A DNA stretch of 23,150 nt from the IMG/VR virus record IMGVR_UViG_3300025131_010066, positions 1 to 23,150 of that record; one strand, given 5' to 3'. The notes under the pieces are model-generated. The model was not told the origin of the DNA, did no database searches, and saw only the letters and a list, made by a program, of their open reading frames with translations. This document shows positions 8,148 through 14,737 of this stretch, one piece after another. The stretch's first letter is position 1, and each line of letters begins with the position of its first letter. A program made the translations under genes and the position numbers. The stretch is from a virus.

Positions 8148-8509
8148 TGGAAAACATTGCATCGAAACAGGCTGTTGTCAAGTGGACATCAGCACAAATG
8201 GAAACACGAAAGGAAATCGAGATTGACGCTGAGATTGTTGAAGACATGATCTCCTCATTCACCATTTTTGTACACCCAGAACCACTACCCAAAAAGGGTG
8301 ATTTGGTTCGATATAGACAAGATCCGCGCCGAAGAAATCCGGATGGAACCCGACAACCATGGATAGAGTTAAGCGGACTTTGCATACGTGCCTATAATCA
8401 TGAAACTTCGACACCTGGTGAAATCTTGTTTGAAGACGGAGATCTCAAGAATTTTGATCTGTTGCCAGCAGACAACACAACGCACGTTTCCCTGGAGATA
8501 ATTCAATGA
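8147..8509 (+). CDS. Hypothetical protein
   Basis: A 120-residue soluble protein starting at ATG 8147, which overlaps the protease stop as TGATG; a GTG at 8144 is a less likely start. The centre (PLPKKGDLVRYRQDPRRRNP) is basic and proline-rich and could be a small beta-barrel with an exposed nucleic-acid-binding loop, but that is inference only. I recognise no family. The stop overlaps the next start as ATGA, so it belongs to the protease transcription unit. Confidence 0.6.
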   Translation: MENIASKQAVVKWTSAQMETRKEIEIDAEIVEDMISSFTIFVHPEPLPKKGDLVRYRQDPRRRNPDGTRQPWIELSGLCIRAYNHETSTPGEILFEDGDLKNFDLLPADNTTHVSLEIIQ

Positions 8510-8733
8510 TTGATAGTAAAGAAAGATGTTATCGGTGCGCAGCACCGCTGGATGAGAAAAAAGACTGCAGAGGATCTGGATGGCTTCATCGCTGTGCAAT
8601 TTGCCCAAGCTGCATGGGAAAGGGAAATCATCCGACATGTCCCACGTGCGGCAAATGCTCTAAGTGCAATGAGTATCGGGTAAAGCTAAATCTCAAAACC
8701 GGAAAGCTGAGAATCCAACCCTGCGATTGTTGA
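8506..8733 (+). CDS. Small cysteine-rich zinc-binding protein
   Basis: A 75-residue product with 12 cysteines: C8/C11, C21, C30/C33/C36, C45/C48/C51/C54 and C73/C75. The arrangement CYRC ... CAICPSC ... CPTCGKCSKC resembles DnaJ-type or RanBP2-type zinc ribbons able to bind two or three zinc ions. A basic segment (YRVKLNLKTGKLRI) follows. It may bind nucleic acid or be an adaptor. The start overlaps the previous stop (ATGA). The exact family is not recognised. Confidence 0.65.
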   Translation: MIDSKERCYRCAAPLDEKKDCRGSGWLHRCAICPSCMGKGNHPTCPTCGKCSKCNEYRVKLNLKTGKLRIQPCDC

Positions 8734-8742
8734 GGTGATTCA

Positions 8743-8991
8743 GTGAAGAAAGGTGATATTGCATTGACATATGATCAAGAGACAAATGACATGCGCTATT
8801 GGCGAAGGAAGATTGCAGCAGGTATGGGAGTTCCCCAGTCGATGCTAATTAGCGATGAGTCATGCCAGCCGCCAGGTGTCCCATGTATGCTAATTGAAAA
8901 TGCTATCCCGGATATGACACTTTGGAATGTTCTATGCGAAGGCCAGATCACCCAGCGATTTGAAGCCGACCTGCAGCTTCTCGACATGTAA
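8743..8991 (+). CDS. Hypothetical protein with a portal-like segment
   Basis: An 82-residue protein begins at GTG 8743, supported by GAGGTGA 8732-8738. The segment MRYWRRKIAAGMGVPQSML resembles, over a short stretch, the helix of myovirus portal proteins of the form YFRRKLYxALxVPxSRL, but the rest is far too small for a portal. It could be a recruited fragment, or the similarity may be chance. The gene ends inside the start of the promoter element at 8987. Function unknown. Confidence 0.5.
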   Translation: MKKGDIALTYDQETNDMRYWRRKIAAGMGVPQSMLISDESCQPPGVPCMLIENAIPDMTLWNVLCEGQITQRFEADLQLLDM

Positions 8992-9015
8992 GATTTGTCC
9001 CTGCATGGTATAATG
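8987..9015 (+). promoter_or_regulatory. Repeated promoter element, copy 1
   Basis: ATGTAA (8986-8991), a 17-base spacer, TGG and TATAAT (9009-9014). The segment TGTAAGATTtGTCCCtGCATGG plus TATAATG is repeated at 9188-9216 with only two mismatches (lower case). It directly precedes the truncated small gene at 9035, with a short leader and AGAAGGGAG as ribosome-binding site. The extended -10 (TGN-TATAAT) suggests activity despite a poor -35. Confidence 0.6.
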
Positions 9016-9034
9016 AATCCAGAAGGGAGATTGA

Positions 9035-9169
9035 ATGAAATATGGAATGACAGGAACTCGAAAGGGAATGACTGATGCCCAAGCGCAGGCGTTCGTTTTC
9101 GCTCTCAAGAAGCACCCAAAACTTGATCATTTGGTTCATGGTGATGCCCGGCGCCTGGTGTTAATTTGA
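9035..9169 (+). pseudogene. Truncated SLOG/DUF2493-like gene (N-terminal remnant)
   Basis: A 44-codon frame from ATG 9035, with AGAAGGGAG upstream, encodes MKYGMTGTRKGMTDAQ, later HLVHGD, then an unrelated tail and TGA. The opening GxTGTRxGMTxxQ and the later HGD resemble the N-terminus of small SLOG-fold proteins, where the sequence normally continues HGDCxGAD and beyond. Here homology is lost right after HGD and none of the three frames restores it, so most of the nucleotide-binding domain is gone. The unit is bracketed by two near-identical promoter copies (8987-9015 and 9188-9216), a layout that could follow from duplication or decay. A functional micro-protein cannot be excluded. Confidence 0.45.
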
Positions 9170-9187
9170 TTCCCATCCTGTCTCTCG

Positions 9188-9216
9188 TGTAAGATTCGTC
9201 CCAGCATGGTATAATG
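9188..9216 (+). promoter_or_regulatory. Repeated promoter element, copy 2, for the ligase gene
   Basis: GTGTAA (9187-9192), a 17-base spacer, TGG and TATAAT (9210-9215), nearly identical to copy 1 at 8987. Transcription from here would begin near 9222, so the ligase must start at ATG 9250 rather than at ATG 9214, which lies inside the -10 element. Confidence 0.6.
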
Positions 9217-9249
9217 GTAAAGCGCCCGGGGTGGCGCGACGGAGATATA

Positions 9250-10482
9250 ATGAAGGTTTCAGAGATTCTGGTTCAGATCAACAACACCCAGGGAACCAAC
9301 GCAAAGCTGGACATCCTTCGTGCCAATAGCGATAACGAGCTCCTTCAGAAAGTTCTGAAGTACAGCTTGGACACGTTTATCAAGTTCAATGTCAAGAAAA
9401 TCCCAAAGGTGACCCACAGGTACAAGCCTATTCACACAGAACAAGAGGTTTGGGATCGCTTCTTCGAGGTTGCTGATCTCTGCGAAAAGAAAGAACTCTC
9501 CGGAAACGCGGCAATCGCAGCTTTCCAGGAAGTGTTCAGCCAGACACCGGTTGAGGATGAGTACTGGATGCGGCGAGTCCTGCTGAAGAAATCAGCCACT
9601 GGGCTGGCGCGGACCACCACCAACAAGGTGTTCCCTGGACTGATCAAGGTCTTCAAGGTCCAACTGGCAGAGAAATGGTCCGACAAGACGGCTTCCAAGC
9701 TTCCTACCCGAATCATGATTGAGCCCAAGCTGGATGGGATTCGATCCCTCAGCGTGGTTCAGGATGGAACCTGCCAGATGTTCTCCCGGAGCGGAAAGAT
9801 CTTCTCCAACTTCGATGACACCCTGGGTGCCGAGTTGGCCAAACTTCCCAACGGAGTTTATGACGGAGAAATCATGTCGGATAACTTCACAGCTCTGATG
9901 CGTCAGGTCCGACGGAAAACCAACGTGGATGTCTCCGACTCCTACTTGGCAATCTTTGATTTCGTCACCCTGGACGAATGGGAAACTCGGGTTGGTGTCC
10001 ATTCAATGTCTTACCGCCGAGCACATCTGGAAAAGGTCTTCTCCGAAAACCAGCTGGATGGCGTCTTCTTGGTTGAGCAGAAGGAAATCGATAATGACCT
10101 TGGTCAAGTGATTGTCTGCCAGCGGGAATGGGAAGCTCTGGGATACGAAGGAGCAATGGTCAAGAATCCTGATGCTCCTTACAACTTCGGCCGGTCAGAT
10201 TCAGTTCTGAAGGTCAAATCATTCCACGATATCGATCTGGAAGTTATCGGATTCAGGGAGGGCACCGGGCGCCACATCGGCCGGCTCGGCAGCATCCTGG
10301 TGGATTGCAACGGTGTGGAGGTCAATGTTGGCTCCGGTTTCAAGGATGACCAACGGACCGAAATCTGGGACAACCGAGATGATTACTTGGGCGTGACGGC
10401 AGAGTGTCGCTACCAGGAAATGACCGAAGACGGTTCCCTGCGCTTCCCAACCTTCGTTCATTGGCGACTCGACAAAAGTTAG
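9250..10482 (+). CDS. 30: ATP-dependent DNA ligase (T4 gp30-like)
   Basis: The 410-residue enzyme seals nicks using ATP through a lysyl-AMP intermediate. Motif I is EPKLDGIR (158-165) with the adenylated lysine at K160, nearly the same position as K159 of T4 ligase. Other motifs are DGEIMS, EGAMVKNPDAPYNFG (motif IV) and LKVK (motif V), followed by an OB-fold domain ending at FPTFVHWRLD. The N-terminus MKVSEILVQINNTQGTN and later NDNELLQKV parallel the T4 ligase N-terminal helices. An upstream in-frame ATG at 9214 overlaps the promoter -10; CGGAG 9239-9243 supports 9250. It would join Okazaki fragments with the flap nuclease and polymerase. Confidence 0.92.
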   Translation: MKVSEILVQINNTQGTNAKLDILRANSDNELLQKVLKYSLDTFIKFNVKKIPKVTHRYKPIHTEQEVWDRFFEVADLCEKKELSGNAAIAAFQEVFSQTPVEDEYWMRRVLLKKSATGLARTTTNKVFPGLIKVFKVQLAEKWSDKTASKLPTRIMIEPKLDGIRSLSVVQDGTCQMFSRSGKIFSNFDDTLGAELAKLPNGVYDGEIMSDNFTALMRQVRRKTNVDVSDSYLAIFDFVTLDEWETRVGVHSMSYRRAHLEKVFSENQLDGVFLVEQKEIDNDLGQVIVCQREWEALGYEGAMVKNPDAPYNFGRSDSVLKVKSFHDIDLEVIGFREGTGRHIGRLGSILVDCNGVEVNVGSGFKDDQRTEIWDNRDDYLGVTAECRYQEMTEDGSLRFPTFVHWRLDKS

Positions 10483-10483
10483 T

Positions 10484-10731
10484 CTTTGTTTACTGGAAGC
10501 TTGTCAAAAGATGTCTGATTCACATACAGGAGAAAAGTTTTCTGCTGATCGGTGTAAAAAATATCAAATTCGAATACTGGCAAAAAGCGATCGAATGCAT
10601 CATGTCTTAGAATTGCTGCCGGAAAGACCGGTGCATTTTGGTGGGTCAATAAAGATGGAATGACAAAACTATCAAAGAAGAGCCCTGGAACGGGATGGAA
10701 AAGAGGAAGAAAATGGGAATTGTGTATTTAA
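10484..10731 (+). pseudogene. Frameshifted NUMOD3-type homing-endonuclease remnant
   Basis: Two adjacent frames join into one recognisable protein. In the frame open from 10484 (ATG 10511), QKMSDSHTGEKFSADRCKK is read up to an A6 run near 10558. Adding one base there continues as KISNSNTGKKRSNASCLRIA, then GKTGAFWWVNKDGMTKLSKK and SPGTGWKRGRK, ending at TAA 10729-10731. The repeated KxSxSxTGxKxS pattern is the NUMOD3 DNA-binding repeat, and WWVNKDG...PGTGWKRGR is the usual C-terminal motif of phage HNH/GIY-YIG homing endonucleases. The catalytic domain is absent. It lies directly after the ligase stop and its 3' end overlaps the macro-domain start. I infer a decayed homing endonuclease; an error in the A6 run is possible. 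Confidence 0.6.
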
Positions 10732-11228
10732 GCGGTTCGGCAACCAAACCGGTTGGTGATGGCCCCAAGATCATCACCCACATTTGTAATGACATTGGAG
10801 GATGGGGTCGAGGTTTCGTCCTGGCAGTCTCAAATGATCATCCAAGCGCCGAGGTGGCATATCGAAGCTGGTATCAGGAGAACCCGGAGTGGAAGGCCAC
10901 TCCATTTGCCCTCGGCGAGGTGCAATTTGTTGACAGCACCAAGGACATCATCGTCGCCAACATGATTGCGCAGACAGGAATCTTCCCAAAGAAAGGACGA
11001 CCGCCCATCAGATATGATGCCTTGCACAAGGCACTCAAGAAGGTTGCCCACCTGGCCATGGATTTCGATGCCAGCGTGCACATGCCCCGGATCGGTTGCG
11101 GTCTGGCTGGCGGAAAATGGGCGAAGGTTGAGGAAGTCATCAAAGAAACGCTGGTGGGCATTCCTGTCTTCGTTTATGACTATGAGCCGTCCGGAGGTGA
11201 TGCTTCGGTGGTTCCATGGAAGGCATAA
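10713..11228 (+). CDS. Macro-domain (ADP-ribose-binding) protein
   Basis: The 171-residue protein fits a stand-alone macro domain that binds or hydrolyses ADP-ribose derivatives. MGIVYLSGSATKPVGDGPKI, then HICNDIGGWGRGFVLAVS, give the nucleotide-binding N-terminus with the NDIGGWG loop. LGEVQFVDSTKDIIVANMIA and SVHMPRIGCGLAGGKW are the core strands and the second ligand loop. The start is ATG 10713 with GAGGAA 10703-10708; an ATG at 10695 would add six basic residues and is less likely. Possible roles are NAD+/ADP-ribose metabolism or reversal of ADP-ribosylation used in host defence; the sequence does not decide. It lies near a minus-strand ADP-ribosyltransferase-like gene. Confidence 0.82.
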   Translation: MGIVYLSGSATKPVGDGPKIITHICNDIGGWGRGFVLAVSNDHPSAEVAYRSWYQENPEWKATPFALGEVQFVDSTKDIIVANMIAQTGIFPKKGRPPIRYDALHKALKKVAHLAMDFDASVHMPRIGCGLAGGKWAKVEEVIKETLVGIPVFVYDYEPSGGDASVVPWKA

Positions 11229-11229
11229 C

Positions 11230-11331
11230 ATGAGCAGAGTTTGGGTAAAGAAAACAGATGAGGAAAAAGCAAGAGTCAGAAAAGCTATGAAGGAGTATTG
11301 GCGTGCCAAAAAGAAAAAAGAAGATCGATAA
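11230..11331 (+). CDS. Small basic helical protein
   Basis: A 33-codon gene (MSRVWVKKTDEEKARVRKAM, then KEYWRAKKKKEDR) begins two bases after the macro-domain stop, with AAGG seven bases upstream. It is highly charged and likely a single helix, with a net positive charge. Its end overlaps the glycosylase start by 29 bases and contains that gene's ribosome-binding site. It may serve mainly for translational coupling, or bind nucleic acid. Confidence 0.45.
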   Translation: MSRVWVKKTDEEKARVRKAMKEYWRAKKKKEDR

Positions 11332-12094
11332 ACCTCCGCCTGAAGGTGCAGAAGTAAAGCTAATTGGCGAGAAGCTGGCAAAGCTTGTTGGGATTCGAAA
11401 GCTTGTGGCTGTTGTTCCTATGAATGGTCGCTATGTCAAGAAACCCATTTTTGGGCTAGAGGACATGGCTCCGCATCTTCCAACGAAGGTGATCGGAGTT
11501 GGTGTCAAGGGCAAACTGATATTCTGGATCCTAAGCAACGATCATTTCCTACTCAACACATTAGGCATGACAGGTACATGGTCTGGCCAGCACAGCATCC
11601 ATGCCCGTGTTCGATTTGACTTCGATTCTGGGGGTCCTGTCTATTTTGTTGACACTCGCAATTTCGGCAGCCTGAAGTTTGTTTACGGGCGTAATAGTTT
11701 CAAACGTAAACTAGACGAATTGGGACCTGATATGCTATCTGAGCCGATCACCTATCCGCAGTTCGCCGAGAGACTGGATGCCAAGTCACATTGGCCGATC
11801 TGCAAAGCGTTGATGGATCAACGCGTGATCTCTGGTGTTGGTAATTACGTCAAGTCCGAGTCACTCTATAGGGCCAAGATCTCTCCCCATCGATTGGTGG
11901 GATCTCTGTCTGGCACGGAGCTGAATGATCTGATGCGGGAAATCCAGTCGGTGTTGCGAGAGGCATACGAAAAGCCAAACTCTGATCGATTTCTAGTTTA
12001 TAGAAAGAAGACCGATCCGATAGGAAACCCCATCACTTCCGAGATGACAAAAGATGGCCGCCGGACCCACTGGGTGCCGGCAATTCAAATGTGA
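11303..12094 (+). CDS. Nei/Fpg-family DNA glycosylase-like protein with N-terminal extension and no zinc finger
   Basis: The 263-residue product resembles Fpg/Nei glycosylases, which remove oxidised bases. PPPEGAEVKLIGEKL (11-25) resembles the Nei N-terminus PEGPEI. K71 in VKGKLIFW fits the beta-elimination lysine, LGMTGTW follows, and the helix-two-turn-helix is clear: VISGVGNYVKSESLYRAKIS (N181). The C-terminal finger RFLVYRKKTDPIGNP...DGRRTHWVP keeps the shape and Arg but has no cysteines, a zincless finger as in NEIL1-type proteins. Known enzymes use a proline exposed right after the initiator Met; here ten residues precede it and no alternative start codon lies closer. GTG start is supported by AAGGAG 11290-11295. 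It abuts the convergent minus-strand gene. Confidence 0.78.
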   Translation: MPKRKKKIDKPPPEGAEVKLIGEKLAKLVGIRKLVAVVPMNGRYVKKPIFGLEDMAPHLPTKVIGVGVKGKLIFWILSNDHFLLNTLGMTGTWSGQHSIHARVRFDFDSGGPVYFVDTRNFGSLKFVYGRNSFKRKLDELGPDMLSEPITYPQFAERLDAKSHWPICKALMDQRVISGVGNYVKSESLYRAKISPHRLVGSLSGTELNDLMREIQSVLREAYEKPNSDRFLVYRKKTDPIGNPITSEMTKDGRRTHWVPAIQM

Positions 12095-13006
12095 TCAGAA
12101 ATCGTCTTCATCCATGGCATCCAAGTAGTTCTTGTATGATATTTCATCCTGTGAATCGATTGAAATAGCACGGGCCGGGATTCGGCTATACGTCCAGAAT
12201 GACATTCCCCTGTAGCTATTATCTTCAAATTCATCATCCATGTAGAACTTGGTTCCAGGCAGAGTTTTGCTAACATCAATTTGAAGCAATGTGTATGGAT
12301 CGAAGTTTCCGCTACCTGTGGACATAGCATCCTCCATGGCAGCATTTTGAAATGACAAGACTAACGAATTAGCCAGTTGTTTGCTGGATGTAAGATAGAC
12401 ACGCGGTGAGTATTGCCTTCCCTGCTTTAGATCTGGCTCATCTTCATCCTTTTCCCATTCGTGCTGCTGCGTCTCATGTGATGCCTTCTTGGGCAACAAT
12501 CCCCGCCTCAGTATTTTTTCAACATTCCATGATGGTGTGGTGTGATACAAAATCCGATTCACACGAGGTTTCAGTTTGCTGTAGTTTCCTTCCAGTGAGT
12601 ATCGAAGTTCAGAATTCCAGTCGAATCTATGTTTTGCTGATATCACCGACCAACCATATCGCTTGGCAACATCTCGGACCAACGCATCAATTTTCACTGA
12701 TATGCTTTTTGCATGCTTCCCAAACAGGCGAAGATCGATTCTTCCATTCACGTATTTCGGACCCACTTTCCAGTCCTTGTGAACGTATTCCATGCTGTTT
12801 TCTGCAAGCTCAGTCCAGACTTCGGGATCTGGGTTACCAATGAACGTCTTGTTGTGATCAAGGATATGTTGCCAGATGTCGGGCTGCCGGAACAGTTTTT
12901 CCATCTCGTCGCCCATGCGTTTGACCAGATGTTCGGCTGCAATGGGTTGCATTCTCCTCTCAGAAAGAAGAACCTCACGGATCATTTGCCGAAGAGAATT
13001 TGACAT
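12095..13006 (-). CDS. Putative ADP-ribosyltransferase-fold protein
   Basis: The only minus-strand gene; 303 residues from ATG 13004-13006 (upstream ATG 13030 or TTG 13048 are possible; none has a clear ribosome-binding site). The N-terminus SLRQMIREVLLSE is a short amphipathic helix. The C-terminal half has ILYHTTPSWNVEKILRRGLL, then SPRVYLTSSKQLANSL, LLQIDVSKTLPG and SFWTYSRIPARAI. This order (YHxT, helix ending in GLxP, VYLT strand, hydrophobic strand, final IP-x-x-I strand) is that of ADP-ribosyltransferase-like folds (PARP, Tpt1 and toxin types); the third catalytic Glu is not evident. It could be an enzyme carried in the virion or acting on host proteins or RNA. Its stop abuts the glycosylase stop. 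Activity is unproven. Confidence 0.6.
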   Translation of the reverse strand: MSNSLRQMIREVLLSERRMQPIAAEHLVKRMGDEMEKLFRQPDIWQHILDHNKTFIGNPDPEVWTELAENSMEYVHKDWKVGPKYVNGRIDLRLFGKHAKSISVKIDALVRDVAKRYGWSVISAKHRFDWNSELRYSLEGNYSKLKPRVNRILYHTTPSWNVEKILRRGLLPKKASHETQQHEWEKDEDEPDLKQGRQYSPRVYLTSSKQLANSLVLSFQNAAMEDAMSTGSGNFDPYTLLQIDVSKTLPGTKFYMDDEFEDNSYRGMSFWTYSRIPARAISIDSQDEISYKNYLDAMDEDDF

Positions 13007-13029
13007 GATGTAACTAAATATCTGCATCA

Positions 13030-13058
13030 TTGAACAAATGGGCTTCAAGTGATATGAT
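13030..13058 (+). promoter_or_regulatory. Candidate promoter for the 13079 operon
   Basis: TTGAAC (13030-13035), a 17-base spacer, extended TG (13050-13051) and TATGAT (13053-13058). The predicted start is just upstream of AGAAAGGG, the ribosome-binding site of the gene at 13079. It lies between divergent genes and partly inside the 5' region of the minus-strand gene if that gene uses its longer start. Confidence 0.55.
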
Positions 13059-13078
13059 AGAATCTAGAAAGGGAAAAA

Positions 13079-13672
13079 ATGAAGAAGAAAAAGACATCGG
13101 ACTATGGACAACCATCTAACATGTGGTCGAAGGTTTGCGACGATGCCGGGCATGAGCCAGATCCAAGATTTAGGGACTATTACAAAAAGCCAACAGAGGG
13201 TTCCCGAAACAAGCTTGTGCATGACTTCTACGATGCCGTCATTCGGAAATCATTCGTGCTGGGCACCGAAGGACGATTTATTTTTGATGAAGACACCTAC
13301 ACAAAGAATTCTCTTGCGTTCTTTGAACAGGTCTTTCTCAAGGTGACCATCGACACTGAAGAGGATAGGTGCTTGACATCTCTGATCGCTTTTGCCGACC
13401 TGGGCGGCCATGTAGATGATCACCCATTTGGTGAAGGTGAAAATGCTAAGCCCTGGAATGAAGCGCTGAAAGCCATTCGAGAAGGCGCCGGTGATCCAGG
13501 TTTAGACCTTGCAGACATCGGTTTGGATCCAGCAGAAACATCACGCATTTATGCGGACATGGAAAAAAACTGGCCGTCAAAAGAGATCGACACTTCAAAG
13601 CTACACAAATGTGGCGAATTTCACATACCGTTCGACAGACACAACAAAGGAAAAGACGATGAAACTATCTGA
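13079..13672 (+). CDS. Hypothetical protein
   Basis: A 197-residue acidic soluble protein (MKKKKTSDYGQPSNMWSKVC onward), with AGAAAGGG as ribosome-binding site. I recognise no domain. It has scattered His/Asp/Glu and one HVDDHPFG segment but no recognisable catalytic motif and no membrane segment. The last 14 bases overlap the next gene. It is the first gene of a rightward operon running into nucleotide metabolism, so a linked role is possible but unsupported. Confidence 0.6.
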   Translation: MKKKKTSDYGQPSNMWSKVCDDAGHEPDPRFRDYYKKPTEGSRNKLVHDFYDAVIRKSFVLGTEGRFIFDEDTYTKNSLAFFEQVFLKVTIDTEEDRCLTSLIAFADLGGHVDDHPFGEGENAKPWNEALKAIREGAGDPGLDLADIGLDPAETSRIYADMEKNWPSKEIDTSKLHKCGEFHIPFDRHNKGKDDETI

Positions 13673-13868
13673 TAACAGCATTGCACAGCTGGTTCGAGTG
13701 CTACAGCTCGCCATCATTACCGGAACAGACGTTAGCGATAACATCCGAATGATGCAGTTTGTAGAGGAGGATGGATACCTGATCCTGGATGAGGACTACC
13801 TGGAAACCTTCGAAGCCAATCTCCAACGATTGCAGGATGAAATTCCTGAAGACAAGGTTCCTAGCTAA
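13659..13868 (+). CDS. Small conserved-looking phage protein
   Basis: A 69-residue acidic protein from ATG 13659, with AAAGGA eight bases upstream. The sequence IAQLVRVLQLAIITGTDVSD, followed by a strongly acidic C-terminal half, suggests two or three helices; I have an impression of similar small phage proteins of unknown function. It overlaps the preceding gene by 14 bases in another frame and ends in TAATG shared with the next gene. Confidence 0.6.
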   Translation: MKLSDNSIAQLVRVLQLAIITGTDVSDNIRMMQFVEEDGYLILDEDYLETFEANLQRLQDEIPEDKVPS

Positions 13869-14233
13869 TGGGTAAATTCAAAAGAATGTTCGACCAGCAG
13901 GAGAAGTTCATTAAGCTCCTGCAGGAAAAACGCGGTCATCCTGAGGTTCCTCTGGACTTGTCTCTCAAGGAGAGTCAGATCTTTTTGAAGCATTTGTCTC
14001 ACGAATGTATGCATGAGCTATTTGAGTCCAACATGCTGCTAAAGAATTCGAAGAAGCACCGGGCCACAGATCTACCTGACTTTGATCGGGAGGCCTACAA
14101 GGAAGAGCTAGCTGATGTCTTCCACTATCTTGTTGGTATCCTGGTCTGTTCTGGAATTTCGTTTCAGGAGATTTACGACATGTACATGGACAAGGGACGG
14201 ATAAATATCGATCGAATCAATGGCGGTTACTAA
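13868..14233 (+). CDS. MazG-superfamily, dimeric dUTPase-like pyrophosphatase
   Basis: A 121-residue all-alpha protein likely to hydrolyse (d)NTPs to monophosphates. HLSHECMHELFES (E46, E50) gives the first acidic helix and KEELADVFHYL (E80, D83) the second, the E-x3-E plus E-x2-D metal site of the MazG/dimeric dUTPase superfamily. The end YMDKGRINIDRINGGY matches the typical Y-x-K-x3-N-x2-R-x3-GY ending. It could remove dUTP while providing dUMP for thymidylate synthesis, fitting the downstream ThyX. It overlaps neighbours on both sides by TAATG. Substrate is inferred, not visible. Confidence 0.7.
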   Translation: MGKFKRMFDQQEKFIKLLQEKRGHPEVPLDLSLKESQIFLKHLSHECMHELFESNMLLKNSKKHRATDLPDFDREAYKEELADVFHYLVGILVCSGISFQEIYDMYMDKGRINIDRINGGY

Positions 14234-14463
14234 TGCTATCGAACAAAGTCCGCGACAGGATCCGAGAGGCAGTTGCTTTGGGTGGCAAGGTTCTGGAACC
14301 CAAGCTGGTTCCCAATCATGCTCACCCAGTTCGTAACCCATATGCCCATCTCTGGCGTGAAGTCAAAAAGAAAATGGGCAAGTCATATCTCGAATGTGAC
14401 GATACAGATGAGGAGGTGATACTTGAAGTCATCAGACACTACGTCAACAACCCATGTTTTTGA
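14233..14463 (+). CDS. Hypothetical protein
   Basis: A 76-residue basic protein starting at the TAATG overlap with the pyrophosphatase gene. It contains a proline/histidine-rich middle (LVPNHAHPVRNPYAHLWREV) and an acidic stretch ECDDTDEEVILEVI near the C-terminus. I recognise no family. The last 40 bases overlap the next gene and contain its ribosome-binding site. Confidence 0.55.
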   Translation: MLSNKVRDRIREAVALGGKVLEPKLVPNHAHPVRNPYAHLWREVKKKMGKSYLECDDTDEEVILEVIRHYVNNPCF

Positions 14464-14737
14464 GCCAGTTCTTGAAGAGATTGCGAAAAAGACAGGTGTG
14501 GATATTGATCGTCTAGACATTTCGGTTACGTTTTTCAATGTAGAGGATTTCGCACCGAAAAAGTATGTCACCCTTGATGGAAAGAATCTGCCCACAAGTT
14601 GGTCACCAGAGCTCAAACAAGACATTAACATGCCACCTCATGAATGGCATAAGTTTGCAGAAGAAGCTGGACAAAAATTATCTGCAAGCATTGTAGAAAA
14701 TGCTGTCCGCGAAATCCTTGAGCACGACAGAAAATGA
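14423..14737 (+). CDS. Hypothetical protein, TTG start
   Basis: A 104-residue soluble protein. The TTG start is supported by a near-perfect ribosome-binding site, AGGAGGTGAT (14411-14420), at ideal spacing inside the preceding gene. Segments include HVFEPVLEEIAKKTGVDIDR and PHEWHKFAEEAGQKLSASIV. No recognised domain. The stop overlaps the next start as ATGA. Confidence 0.55.
   Translation: MKSSDTTSTTHVFEPVLEEIAKKTGVDIDRLDISVTFFNVEDFAPKKYVTLDGKNLPTSWSPELKQDINMPPHEWHKFAEEAGQKLSASIVENAVREILEHDRK

Noticed and set aside
9214-9249. Ligase start at ATG 9214
   Set aside because: The codon overlaps the TATAAT -10 element, and ATG 9250 has a good ribosome-binding site and matches the T4 ligase N-terminus.
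9191-9250. tRNA-like look of AGCATGGTATAATGGTAAAGC
   Set aside because: It resembles a tRNA D-arm, but there is no matching acceptor stem, anticodon arm or T-loop, and the same block recurs at 8987 as a promoter without the downstream similarity.
10404-10610. A 68-codon + strand frame across the ligase end
   Set aside because: It is mostly inside the ligase in another frame, and its downstream part is better explained by the NUMOD3 remnant read in the other two frames.
10830-11381. A 183-codon open frame on the minus strand
   Set aside because: It is antisense to the macro-domain gene and the glycosylase start, and shows no recognisable motif.
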